NCBI GenBank assembly: GCA_963922205.1
Contig: CAWUHX010000008.1
Location: forward strand, 715,282 to 779,281
Source of the DNA: Romanomermis culicivorax
Taxonomy: Eukaryota; Nematoda; Enoplea; Mermithida; Mermithidae
Length of the DNA stretch: 64,000 nt
Direction of reading: 5' to 3'
The position numbers and the translations under genes were made by a program. Below are positions 30,707 through 43,637 of this stretch, piece by piece (within the stretch, counting starts at the first letter, position 1; each line of letters starts with the position of its first letter). The notes under the pieces are model-generated. The model was given only the letters and a program-made list of their open reading frames with translations. It was not told the DNA's origin and ran no database searches.

Positions 30707-33700
30707 GACCTTAAGTCTGGCACTCGCCCTTAAGTGCAAAAATTTCACCCTTGGGTCGGAACTACCCCCAGGTCGGGTCAATTCCCATTTTAAGTCGGAC
30801 AAGCCCCCTTAAAATCGGGTACTAGCCATCCAATAAGTCGGAGACCCCCCAAATTCGGGTTTACTGCCTAATGGGTCGGGAATGCCCCTTATTTTGGATT
30901 ACCATTACTGTAGGTCGGAAACTTCCCCTCCAATAGAGTGTTATTACTGTAAGGCGGAAATCTTTCCCGTGCCACCGAGAGTTATTACTGTAGGTAGGGA
31001 ATTTATCCCTTAAAATCGAGTTTAATTACTGTAAGACGAAAATCGCCCTTACGAGTGATCTAAATATGATCTATATGTGTAAATAATTATCTCATGCGTG
31101 TGTAGTACCACTATGAGTAATAAATTCCCCAGAGTCGAGTTATTTGTCCCAGAGTTGAGTTATATATCGAGTATTCTGTATTTCTCCTCTGATTAATCCT
31201 GTATATTCTGCATCCTTAACCTGTGTTGTAAACTACCTTATCTGTCTCTTTCCCCTTTATTTTCCCCCCCTCTCTTCTTTTGGGTGGTATACTGTAACCC
31301 TCAGGGTGGGTGTCGTTACAGTACGCCTGTGTTCATTCCCGTACTGTAACTACAGTATACCCATACGCCGGTACTGGTATCGCAGCTGTAGGGGTTGACG
31401 GCCTCTCCTGACTGTCGGTGGTCCATGACCCCATGATACCGTACACCCTCCACGTATGATTCTGGACGTCATATGTGGCTGCGATCTGTTAACTGTGTAC
31501 AGTATTTTTGTATTTCGGCGGAAACTGTCAGAATTGCTCACTTTTCCAGCCCCAAAATTGTCACACCTACTGTTTACACATTTAACACGCATATGTCCAA
31601 ATCTCCTATTCCCCGTTTTGGTTATTTTTCTCTCCATTTCTCTTTCTCGGTCATCTGAGCGGTGTCAAAAAAAAAAAAAAAATTCTGTTTTCTGATGCCA
31701 CCGCTACAGTATGACACCCTTACGTAAGTTTCTCTATCTTTCTCATTTCTACTTACTGTAAGGTCTGTTTTCTTCTATTCTCGGGTTGTTGCATCTAGAC
31801 CATAGACTTTACCGGTCATGCTCTTTGACGTCAGCAACAACAACGTTATGGGTTGTTGTTGTTGTGTGGTTCAGCCTCACGGATGCAACCACTGACGTCT
31901 GCAACAGCCGCTTCACTTGCTGTTGCTTTAAGGGGTGGGTAGCCCTCCGGGTTCTACTCCTGACGTCAGCAACGGTGACATTACGTGTTGCTGTTTTAAT
32001 TTACTACTCCTGCAGTACTGACTCCTGACGTCTGCAACAGCTGAAGCTTACGTTGTTGCAACAGGTTCGGCTGGTTCACTGCACCCCATCTGTGACGTCA
32101 GCAATGGTGATGCAACGTGTCACTATTTGAAGATGGGCAGGTCTTACGGGTGCCACATCTGACGTCTGCAACAACTGCATCTCATGTCATTGACTTAAGG
32201 TATCAGACCCTCAGTTCCACCTTTTTGACATCAGCAACGGCACCATCACGTGTTGCTGTATACGGATAGTTGGCTTCAGGGCCCTATTGCTGACGTCAGC
32301 AATGACAATGTATCATGTTCTCGCAGCAGGAATTGAGGTTACATGATCCTATTTCTGACGTCTGCAACGGTAACATCACGTGCTGCTGCAGGGGTTTTGC
32401 TGGCCTTAGGCACTCACCCCTGGCGTCTGCAACTGCGACATGATATTTGAATACTCTTATCCTAGGCACCTGCAGTCAGCACCAAGGTCATGTGTTGGTT
32501 CATACCCCTACCTTTTGACGTCAGCACCAGGTTACTGTCGGTCCTATGAGTGTTCCACTTGAGTTGTAGGTGGTCGCTGGCGCATGGTCCTATCACCTAC
32601 TGCTCTTGTCCAAGGGTTATTGTGTGTCTGGGACTGATGCCTGGGAAACATCAGTCCACATACATACACTACCTGAGATGCTCTCTAGTCGGCGTACTGA
32701 TCAGGTTGTCCGCCCGGGTAGCGGCACTATTGATCAGCACGTGACTGCCTTCAAGCTTTAACTGCAGGTTTGAACCAGTTACACTTGGCCTCAGCTGGGT
32801 TGGTTGTTTGACTCGTGTAGACAGCAGGCATTTGCAGTCGGTACTGCCTGTGTCTGACGTCTGCAAGCGTTCAGCAGCCTTCTTGTAAAATTCTTATCTA
32901 AATTCACTCTTTCTCTTTCATCTCATCGAGCTGTCATACATAGATCTTCTTTAGTGTCCCCACCGTAGTGGTTCCCGAGGGACCGCGGCACAGCCTCCGG
33001 TTGGGCCTAGAGTGTATAGGACCCCCTGTCATACTTTATTCACTTGAACGCCTTCGTTAACTGGCTTAACGATGCCCGCGCTAGAGTCGCCACTGACCCA
33101 GAGTCCACCTCCGCGGTCCACCCCCTGTTAGTCATGTACTGTAATAGGCACCGTTGAGTCCGCCTCAGCGAAGGTATTGAGTACGCCTCGATACATAACT
33201 GCATCCGCCTCAGTTATTTACACTCAATATTCACCTAGGGACACCTTGTACCCGTGATCCCTTAGATGTTTTCGGGTGCGCCCTCAAAACATCCAGAGTA
33301 TATTCATTTTAACTGACTGAGTGTGTCAGAATAGCACCCTTGGTACCCGTGCTCTCTTTCTCTTCCACTGTGTGACCTGCAAGCCTCATTTCATCTCAGT
33401 GATCGGCAACCCGGCCACCAGCTGTATATAATACTCCTGGAGAATGTTCGTTCTGTTTGGAATGCGGGCTCCCGTTTCGGACACGGCTGTAGGTTACTTG
33501 CGAATGTCGTCCAGCACGGAAGCTCTGTATAGTCCATCACACTGTACAGAGATCGCAATCGCTCCTGGCCAGTGAGGCCCGTTGCCTGACTGCACGGCCC
33601 CCTTTGCGTAACTGGGTTTGTAAGTTAGTTTTGTCCCTATTTATTGCTCCCTAAGTTTACTTTCAGTTGTCCACCCTTATGCCACTTTATGCGCTACTCC

Positions 33701-34319
33701 TGGTGAGTAGGATCTTGCCGGCTACGAGTCCGCCTCGCCCCAAGGTTTGTAAACTAGTACAAACAGTCGAACCTCCAGGAAAAATCCCTCCTGAGCGGGT
33801 TCATCCCTCATCTTATTTCTCGGCAGGAAAAACCGCCTTTTCTCTCCTCTTATATCTATTCTTCTGTCCTTTTTGGCTATTCTAATTGCCGGGTCCAGGC
33901 CCCAACTCTACATCCTTTTGGTCGGGATCAATTCCCCCATGGCTCAGGCCATGCCTCTATCCATCACGGGCGACCAGATAAATTCCCTTCTGCGTCACCC
34001 TGGTGTACTCTGATCTTGCATCTTACAATCCTATTCCATTCTAGCTCCCTTTTCGTGGTTGCTAGTCTTAAGCTAAATCAAGTTTACGTCACAAACGCTG
34101 TCGCGCACGCGTTTTTTTTCGAATTCACGCGCTCTTTCGCCGCGAATTCAAAAGTAGTACTCACTTTCACTTTACACAATAGAGACACCTCGTCGTTCCT
34201 GCCGTCTCAGTACCCAGCCTGTACAGACCAGTGAGCCGCTCTCTATTCAATTTGACTTAATTGCTTCACGGGCAAGGATGTCTGTTCTAACCACCTTACG
34301 GGAAAACAAACCCTCGGAC
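30707..34319 (+). other. Long 5' leader of element C
   Basis: Aligns in order with the B leader: GTCGG/TACTGTA repeats (to about 31060), an A run in place of the poly-T block, the CRE-like array, and the CCGCCTC region. The short exon-like unit is at 33667-33702, between TTTACTTTCAG and GTGAGTAGG. No conserved long ORF is seen. Confidence 0.65.
31826..32860 (+). promoter_or_regulatory. Periodic CRE/MARE-like array in the leader of element C
   Basis: Same array as in B: TGACGTCAGCAA and TGACGTCTGCAA sites near 31826, 31893, 31960, 32023, 32092, 32160, 32292, 32354, 32514 and 32852. TGACATCA (about 32224) and TGGCGTCT (about 32420) look like decayed sites. The 18-bp palindrome ATTGCTGACGTCAGCAAT is kept at 32286-32303. 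Confidence 0.6.
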
Positions 34320-36039
34320 ATGAAGTCGGAAGCTGATCTCCCTTCACAGATCGAGAACAAGGTCCAGGCAGCATTTGAGAATGCTCTTGGACCCCTCAAC
34401 CAAAAGTTAGAGGCCATGAATGGTCGGAGGCACCCTCCCGTGTCCAGCTTTATGGCCCCTCCAACCTTCTCCGGTGCTTTTGGTGAGTCTATCACAGATT
34501 TTATGTCGCATCTTACTCATTTCTTTACACTCCAGGGTGTAAGCCAAACGGATCATGCTTATAAAATCGCCTTTCTGGAGTCATGCTTTACGGGTCCTGC
34601 TCTTGCCTCCTACCCGGACTTTAGTAGCAGCACTCCAATAACTACCCGCTACGAAGAGTTTACAGCTTTTCTACGGAGAGATTTTCCGGTAGGGCGCGAC
34701 TCTGATCTGCATCAGCAGCTGATCCAAGATTGCCTGCAGAAGCGGACAGAGTCCGCGATAGTCTACCTTGAGCACCTCAAGAGACTATCCAGGGTAGCGT
34801 ATCCAGATCTTGCGACGGATGTCAGAGATTCTATCATCAAACCTATCTTTCTGCGAGGATTGAAACCGGTCCTCCGAGATAGTATCAAGTTTAGGGAGTT
34901 TAGGACTCTTGAAGAGACACTCAAGGCAGCCTGTTACGCAGAATCCCAAATCTTTCGGGACGAGATCCGGTACACTGCACCATCTAATGCCGTTTTCTCT
35001 TCAGAACCTAAACACGCCGGATATAATCCCGATATGCCTAACAGAAGGGCAAACGGTCGTCAGAGCAACGCTCAAACGTCATCATCCTCCACCGATGAGG
35101 TTCGCCGCTTGAAACAGGAAATGGCCAGGCTAAGGGCCCACGTAGCGAAGCTTAGGGCCCAGCAACGTGCACCAGCGCCAATCCAACAGACGCCACCTCC
35201 ACAGCCGTCCACACCAAATCAGTCCGCCGGGCGACGCTCGTCGGGAGCACACCTTCAAACGTGCTCCTTCCACGGACTGTGTACACATAGCGACGCCGAC
35301 TGCCGGGCCCAGCGTCCCACCGGTGCCGCTCCCGGTAACAACACCGCTAACGGTGGTCGCTGTTATTTTTGCCATACACATGCTCACCCCACAGACCGAT
35401 GTGATAGGCCATGCCCTCATTGTCGTCAAGTGCGAGTGCACCGATCAACTGCCTGTCCGCAGCGCAATCCGGCAAACACGGGTGAGAATGACTACCAAAA
35501 TACTGGTTATTCTTCCCAAGGGACAAATGTGTATCATCAGAGAAATGGTTATCACCCTCCTAACGGGATGGGGAACCAATATCGGCAGCCCATACGCCGC
35601 AACAATGCCGTTGGGGCAACCGATGGCCCTCCTCATCCAGATCCCCTTGATCTGGATGATGAGGCACTTGCTGAACACCTGACAGATCCTTCACAACAGT
35701 GTTATCCTGTCTGCGTAATCAGTATTGGATTTTCAGTGGTCCAAGCAGCTCAGGTACCCGTACCGATAAATGTATCGGACATACCGCTGCCGCCACCACC
35801 ACCAAGGTATGCAATGCCGGTCACCCTGGACCCCTCGACGACACCGCAGTTTGTTGGCCACGCTAAAATCCTCGCATCGTATTGCATCCCCAAAACCACG
35901 ACTGCCAAGCCAACTCCAGCCGCAAATATGACGTCTTCGGCGCCACCGGCCGGCATCGTCCCTCCAGGACCACTGCCTTTGATCCCCACGGATTCGGCTA
36001 TGGAAGTCCTCAACCAGGTCGAGCCCATGAATTTGTCAG

Positions 36040-36125
36040 GTATACTACCTTGTTCTTCGGGTGATCCTAGAGTAGGAACCGGAAATCTATCTCAGTCTAC
36101 GACTCTATTGATTTCTTGTTCACAG
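36040..36125 (+). other. Candidate 86-nt intron joining Gag to ORF X (element C)
   Basis: CAG|GTATAC donor and TTGTTCACAG acceptor, same length as at 16481-16566 in B. Its removal brings Gag into the ORF X frame. Same caveats as for B. Confidence 0.4.
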
Positions 36126-36778
36126 CGCCATCGCCCGTCCAAGACGCGATGTTGGCCATCTGGTCAGTTGACCTGGCCAAGAAATACCCGCATTTGCCGT
36201 GGACTCTGCTCAACGAGCCATCGCATGTTGAAGCGCTCACGGCCGCCGACATGGTGCTCGCGGCACCTGTATCAATGCGACTCTTACGACCCGACATCGC
36301 CCGACGGGCACTCGAGTTCATTGCCAATGGGACTATCACAATCTCGCCCGTCGAGAAGTTCTTATTGGATGGGGAGCCGTCCTCGCCTTCGGTCGATGCC
36401 GTCCGCCGAGCAGTCGAACAGGCCAGTCGGATCCTCCTGCGTGCTGTCGCCGCTACATCACCGACAGCAGCGCAACCTGTTGCCGCTACATCGCCAACAA
36501 AAATGGACATTACTGCTTCCTCACCCCCGGCCAAGGAACCCGCAAATGATCCTACACCGCCGGCAACAGCCCAAACCACAACGTCGGCACCAGCCCAAAG
36601 TACACTGTCGGCACCAGCCCAAAATACATTGTCGGCAACATCCCAAACCAAATCGCCGGCATCAGCCCAAGAGACATCTCCGACTGCTGCGACCAAGTCG
36701 CCCGTCGTCGAACACATGGCCTTCACCGCAATCTTCATGGAGCCCGCGGCGCATGAACGTTACGGTGTATGTCCCTAG
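36126..36778 (+). pseudogene. ORF X of element C, truncated by deletion
   Basis: Very similar to ORF X of B up to SPVVEHMA, then a deletion joins it out of register and it ends after about 17 further residues. The acidic end present in B is lost. The Ala/Pro/Thr linker is partly different, with extra SAPAQ-like repeats. Confidence 0.7.
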
Positions 36779-39700
36779 CTCAGACCTGATTACAACCACA
36801 GGGTGGAAATGCACATTGCGCACCCGCAAAGTCTGCACCAACACTGGTTTCTTCGGCTCTAGGGGCATTACTGCAGACGTCATTACCACTCAGCACCTAG
36901 CGCCTGCGGCTTGCACACTAGCACATCACACTAAGATGTTTGGCTCACAAAAACTTGTCGGCATTCGCCCTGGCTTCTATAGCACAAACCAAACATTGGA
37001 AGTGATGTACGAATGGTGCTGCAGCGACGTCTGCAAGACAGTGACTAACCTCTTCATCGAGGAGGGACAAGTCGCTTCGTGGGATGGCACTACGGCCCTA
37101 AGCACCTTAGGCGATGTAGGTGGATGCAGTCCCACTGCACGTCAGTGCACTACTCTCGACGGGGTCATTGTCTGGCCTGCACAAAACTTCATGGCGCGGT
37201 GTCATTATCACCCCAAGGGAAATTACACTGCCTCCATGTCAGGGAACCACGTCATCATCGATGATCTACAGGTTGCCCTTAAGATCCCGGGAAACTCCCG
37301 CGTCTTCCAACTGTGCCCAGAACTACGTTCCACCACAGTCCGGACGGATCAGGGTCTTCTCCTTCGCATCCATGGGAGATACAATTTGACCCAAAACTTG
37401 TTCAGAATGGCAAAGGACACCCGTCCCGATCCTGTCAATGCCAAACTGAACTACCTGGCTCAGCAGATCAAGGAGTCGGAAATTAACAGTTTCCGGTTCA
37501 CGTGGCTTGAGCTCTGCTCTCATGCTCAATGCTATCTTGATCTGACTTGGCAGTTGCTTCGCTTCGACCCTACCTTGGGTGCCCGGGCATTCCTCCAGAG
37601 GAATGACCTGATGGCGGTATTCACAGGCGATGCACTGAAAATATGGCTGTGTCAGAAGGTCAACCCCACCTACGTTTACCACTCTTACCGGGTGGGAAAC
37701 ATTTGCTACATATACTTACCTGTACAGGTCGGCGGCACCATCTACTTCGCCACCCCCGGTGGTCCAGATCTCATTAAATCTAGCCCAATCGTGCCGTGTC
37801 ATCACCACTTTACAGGGATTTTCCGAAATCGCTCGGGCTGGTTTACTGAGTCTGGCGCGGTCCATGTGAGCCACATCCCACTGGAACTCTTCTGGAAGCA
37901 GCATTTCAATATCACTCACTTTGAGGCAGCGGCGCTCTTCCATGACCAGTTGGCGATGACCCCTTCAAACTTTGCCTTCTTTAAACAGTACGTTTACAAG
38001 ACTGAGCAAATTGAAGCGGTACTCAACCGGTTGGTAAACTTTACCGCTGGTCTATCCCTGCAACCAGAGGCCATCTACCAGGCCTTTGCAGGGGTAGGAA
38101 CCGACATCAAGGCCTCTCTGGAAGGTGTCGGTCTGGCAGCAAACCATGTTATTACGGGTCAACAACACACCCTCGCCCAGGGCTTGCATGCTGTCCTGAG
38201 TGGGCCGGTCCAGTTGATCTTTAACAGCCTAATTACCCTGATGGTGCTGATCGGTGTCGGATACCTTGCCTATCTTGGTGTATCTTATTATCTCAGCTAC
38301 CATCTGCGGAACAAACAGGTCCGGTTTGTTCGCCGTTTCTCCCCGTTGGGTCTTTACCGCAAAGTCTAAGGCTGGATCGGTTTTCACTACGTGCAAAACG
38401 ATGTGCCTTCCCAGCTTGACCAAATCACACCCTGCTTCGTCGTGCTGCTGGATGCCAAGGAAACTCCTGCTTTCCTTGATACGGGTTGCCCCCGCACTAT
38501 CATTAGCCAACGTCTTCATAAGGCCCTGGCTAAAGAAAGTCGGAAGGTGGTCATGGCGTTCCAGTAACATCACGACTTTAACCCATTGATGAGCATCAAT
38601 GGTAAAGCCCTTCATACCATCCTTTCGGGACCATATGAAATCATGTTGCCCGGAAACCACCAGCTGAACACATGGATCGATATACATCTCCATGTGTGCA
38701 AGACTACATCTCCCTTCTGGGCACCTGTTGACCTTATACTCGGACTGGACTTCTTAGAACAGTTCAAGAACATTATGTTTGACTACCAACGTAATGTTTG
38801 TCGGCTGGACGCGGTAGAATTACCCCTCCTGCTGACCACGCCAGAGATTGACCAGATTGACCCCTGGTGGGAGAACACCCGTGCTCTCTCAAGAAGCTCA
38901 CACAGGTCGGGATCACGATCGCGGTCCAGGGCTTCGTCCATCTCTCGGCCACACTCACCGGCCTCCTCAGTTGCCTCATCACGTGGGTCAACCAGGGGAT
39001 CCCGGGCTTCTTCCAGACGGGCAAGTCGTCATTTGTCGACCTTGCACGGGTCAGGTTGCCCTCGACCTCCGCCTGGAAACTCTCCAGTTACGCTAGAGAA
39101 AGGCCGATACTGTGAGCCAAGTGATTCAGATGCTCCGGCATCACCCATGCCAACTGCGCCACCGCTATCAGACACTGAGATTGAATCACTAGGAGCTACT
39201 CAGAGCCCAAGGGACCACTCAGACCACGTACTCACGGTACAGGATGAGTCCACCCTTCTGAATGACCCGGAACCCTCCATCGGATATGCTCTAGTAGGTC
39301 TACTACGTCGTACGGGACTGCCGATTCCAAAGCGGTCCAGTAAGACCAAACACACTAGTGGTGCCACCACACCTGATTCCGGTCATGTGGTCTCTGCTTT
39401 TTACCCAAATGATATTCGGACACCCCATATCAAAGTTCTCCTCAACAACTGGGTAGAAGCAAAGGCACTGGTCGACACAGGAGCTGTTTTCTCACTCCTG
39501 GACCACAAGTTAGCGGCCCAGCTGCCCAACTTGACACTTTCACCAACCAGGGCTCGTCCTATCGCAGCCAATGGGTCCTTGATCCCACTGCTAGGAGCAG
39601 CCTATATCATGGTTACAGTGGCTGATGTCTCTGAACGGATTCAGGTCCAAATCCAGGAGAACTGTTCAGCTGAACTGGTCCTAGGAACAAACTTCCTTGG

Positions 39701-42700
39701 CCGGTTCAATTGTGTCAGCTTGAACTGGGAGAAATCCTTCCTCCAGTTCAAGGAAAGTAGAATCCCCTGTGACGGTCTCATCCACAGCCCACCTTCTGCC
39801 CGCGGCGCCTTGCCCCTGAAGGACTTGGTAATTTTGGAGCCTCGCTCCCTGACACGATTCTCTGTACCTGTACCACCAATCTATACGAACATACCTGAGG
39901 TCGCCTTCTTTCCGAAGCACCTCACCGGATCTCAAAGAAACGTATATTTTGCTGGGAGTGTGAGTAGCATGACCAACGGTCACATACCACTTCAAGTAGT
40001 TAACCTGAATACTCATTCAGTGGTTCTCTACCCGCACATGACCATCGGTCATGTGCAAATGCATAGTGAGCCCTCACGGGGATCACCGGTCGACTCAGAC
40101 ACCGTCCTCGATCGTCAGTGGGTCGAGGCCAATGCTGTAATCTCACCGGATATCTCCCCTCGGGACTGGGCAGCCTTACTCGATCTGCTGGTTGCATACA
40201 CCGACCTTTATGCTCTTGATGAAAAGGACACAGGTTCCACTGATCTCGTCCAGCACGAAATCAGCACGGGCGATGCCCGCCCAGTCCGCCGTTTCCCTTA
40301 CTGGTCCTCACCTAAGGAAAAGGATCTCATCATGCAGGAGGTCAAGGCGCTCCAGGAGAAAGGTATTATTCGGCCGAGCACGTCACTGTGGGCTACTAAT
40401 ACTGTCCTGGTGCGCAAGAAAAATGGTTCTCACCGTATGTGTGTTGACTTTCGTGGTCTTAACGAGGTCACGAAAAAGGATGTCCACCCTCTCCCACGGA
40501 TAGATGACATCCTCGACACACTCAAGGGTATGAAGTATTTCACCACCCTTGATCAGGCTAACGCTTATTGGTCAATCCCGATTGCCGAGGCGGATAAAGA
40601 AAAGACGGCATTTAATACGCCAATTGGACTTTACAAATTCAATTATTTGTCTTTCGGTTTGTGCAACGCGCCAGGGACATTTCAACGCCTTATGGACCTC
40701 CTCCTTACTGGAATCCAATGGCGCACGGTTCTGACCTATCTCGACGACATTTTGGTGTTCAGGAACTCTCACACCCAAATGCTTGAGCGCCTGGCAGATG
40801 TGTTCGCCCGTCTTCGCCGGGGTGGAATGAAGCTCAGACTGAGCAAGTGCAAATTCTCGCACTCAGAGGTAGAGTACCTAGGCTATCGCATCTCACAGAG
40901 CGGCCTGGAACCTGACCAAGCCAAGCTGGCCGCCGTCCAAAATCTACCCATTCCACAAAACGCCAAAGACATCAAGTCCTTCCTAGGCCTCGTGTCTTAC
41001 TACAGGCGTTTCATCCCTGGTTGTGCCCGGCTCAGCGAGCCACTCACCAAGCTCTTACGGAAGGAAACCACTTTCCAGTGGTCAAAACCTCAGCAGGAGG
41101 CGTTCCACGAACTCCGCCGCCTGCTGACCAACCCTCCTATCCTGCGCCATCCGGACTTTTCGAAATCCTTTATCCTTCAAACTGATGCAAGTATTTCGGG
41201 GATAGGAGCGGTTCTAAGCCAGTTAGACGAATTTGGATACGACCATCCTGTCGCGTACGCCAGTCGAGGGTTAACAGCGGCCGAGAAAAACTATTCCATT
41301 ACAGAACTGGAAACTCTCGCTGTTGTCCATTTCGTCAAGCACTTTCGACCATACCTCTTCCAGCACGAGGTGGTCATTCAGACTGATCATACCACGGTCA
41401 AAGCAGTGTTGGAGAAGCCTAACCCCTCTGCTTGGATCGCTCGGTGGGGACTCGCGCTCGCCGAATTCAAACTGACAATTCGGCCGCGAAAAGGTCAGTC
41501 TAATGGTAATGCTGACGCATTATCACGCCTGCCGGATCCTAACTCCCTCACCGGTCAGAGTATTGATGATACTCCCCTCTACAGACCTGAGGGGCACGTT
41601 ATGATGATCACCGATGGTGCGCAGCACCTGGCGCGATCCAGGACCTTGACTGATGGTGTGCAGCACCTGGCGCGTTCAAGTAATTCAGCACCGATCACTG
41701 TTGGCGCGGAGCGCCCGGTACGATCAGAGTCTTATGCCGAGATATCCGTCGGTGCGCAGCACCCCGACCTTTTCGCTGCTCAGCTGGAGGATCCGGAGTT
41801 AGCCGACATCATTCACTCTCTTAAGCCCCTGGGCGACCAGAATGATGTGCGAGGCTACCATCTGTTGGATAACGTTCTTCAGAAATGGACAGGCGAGTCC
41901 AAAAGATCGTCATACCCAGATCCATGGTTACTACCATTATCCGGGCTCATCACGATGACATCTTAGCTGGACACTTCGGTGCTAAATGTACTGCGCGGCT
42001 CATTGCTCGCAGATACCACTGGCCAGTGTGATCTTTGCCAACAGAATAAGCCCGCTCGACAGAAAACCACTGCGACCCTGAACCCATCACCATTACGGGA
42101 CCGTTTCATCGGGTAGGTGTCGACTGTATGGGACCAATGACCACTAGCGAAGCTGGCAACCGTTTCATCGTAGTCTTCATCGACTACTTTACGAAATGGG
42201 TCGAGGCTTTTGCTACTCCGGACATCACTGCGCACACCATAGCCCGGCTGTTTGTAACGCAAATTGTCTGCCGGCACAGGGCACCGCAGATTCTTCAGTC
42301 AGATCGTGGCACTGATTTCACATCAAAACTGATGACTGAGATCACTGCGATCTGCGCAACAAAGAAAATCCACTCTACCGCCTATCATCCGATGACCAAT
42401 GGGGAGGTGGAAAGAGCTAATCAGACGCTAGCCACACGGCTACGTATGTATGTTCATCACGGACATACTGATTGGGATGAACACCTACCATACGCTGTGT
42501 TTGCCGTCAATATCAGCATGAATGAGTCAACAGGGTACTCGCCCTTTGAACTCATGTACGGTCACACACCCATGCTCCCTGTTGATGCTGCGCTCTCATT
42601 CAACCCTCCGGCCCATATCATTAATGTTTCCTCATATGATATGGAGGTCAAAGGTCATTTCACGAATGCGTTAACCTTAATCCCGAGTTGGATTGAGAAA

Positions 42701-43081
42701 GCACAGGAGGCCTATGCACGGTCTTACGACTGGAGGGCACATGATGTCTCGTACAAGGTAGGGGATCAGGTGCTCAAACTGCGCACCTCCAGCAAATGTG
42801 GACTCACTCCTAAATTGCTGCCCATCTACGATGGGCCCTATCTTGTAACAAGTGTGGCATATCCCAATGTCACACTTTGTCTCGAGACGGATCAGGAAGA
42901 CACTGTACATGTCAACCAGCTTCGACTTTACGTGTCCCCTGAACCACCGAGTGAAGCAGAGGATACACCTCCCACTTCACAGGCAACGGATTCGGCACCC
43001 TTGTTGTATCCTTCAATAAGCCGGGACTTTACACCGAATTTGATTGACCCACATCTTGATGCAGAGGTCCCTGACCCTTAA

Positions 43082-43637
43082 TTCAAGATGCATTCTCTTC
43101 ATTGTCCCCGCTTACGGACGAGGATGTCCTTTTTCGAAGGACCGCCGTGCCTCTCACGAAGTATCCATTCTTATTCATGCTGGATTTTAGTGGATAGAAG
43201 AGAATGTGCAGCAACCAAAGCGTCACGTCTTAGGCGCATCCCCACGCGATATCCTACACTTCACTGGGTGCATCCCCTGCGATAACCCGATAATCTGTAC
43301 CTCACTGGGTGCATCCCTTGCGATAACCCAATAATCTGTACCTCACTGGGCGCATCCTCTGCGCTAGCCTACATCTCGCCCTGAAATTTTTTCTTTTCTG
43401 TGTTCTAGACTTTCGCACAGGATATTCAATGTCTGCAACTCCACGCATCAACAATGTCCGGTTACCATACTGTCGAACGAATTACGATCAAAGAAGGCCC
43501 CATCGGCCAACAACCCAACGGACCTACTTGACCACTCGCCGTCGCACCTTGGAACGACCTACGACCACGGACACGCCGCACAAACCTCACTACTAACCAC
43601 CGCAAGGACGAGGACGCCCTTTTTCGAAGGACCGTCG
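43082..43637 (+). other. 3' untranslated region of element C
   Basis: Contains three 41-bp tandem units starting TCACTGGGTGCATCCC at 43261, 43302 and 43343, and two copies of a ~34-bp TTTTTCGAAGGACCG-type segment, at about 43108 and abutting the LTR at about 43598. No gene is seen. Confidence 0.6.

Larger units (their letters stand above)
34320..43081 (+). pseudogene. Decayed Gag-Env-Pro-Pol polyprotein of element C
   Basis: The start is set at the Met shared with B (34320); an extra in-frame ATG exists at 34278. Breaks seen against B: a ~390-nt in-frame deletion near 36718 that removes the end of ORF X and the glycoprotein signal segment; TAA at 38367-38369 just after the membrane helix; TAA at 38565-38567 in the first protease domain; a 1-nt loss near 41900; a ~35-nt loss near 42026 in the integrase zinc finger; a further 1-nt loss near 42080. 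Between breaks, the domains (two retropepsins, RT with YLDDILVF, RNase H, integrase core) are recognisable and close to B. Confidence 0.88.
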
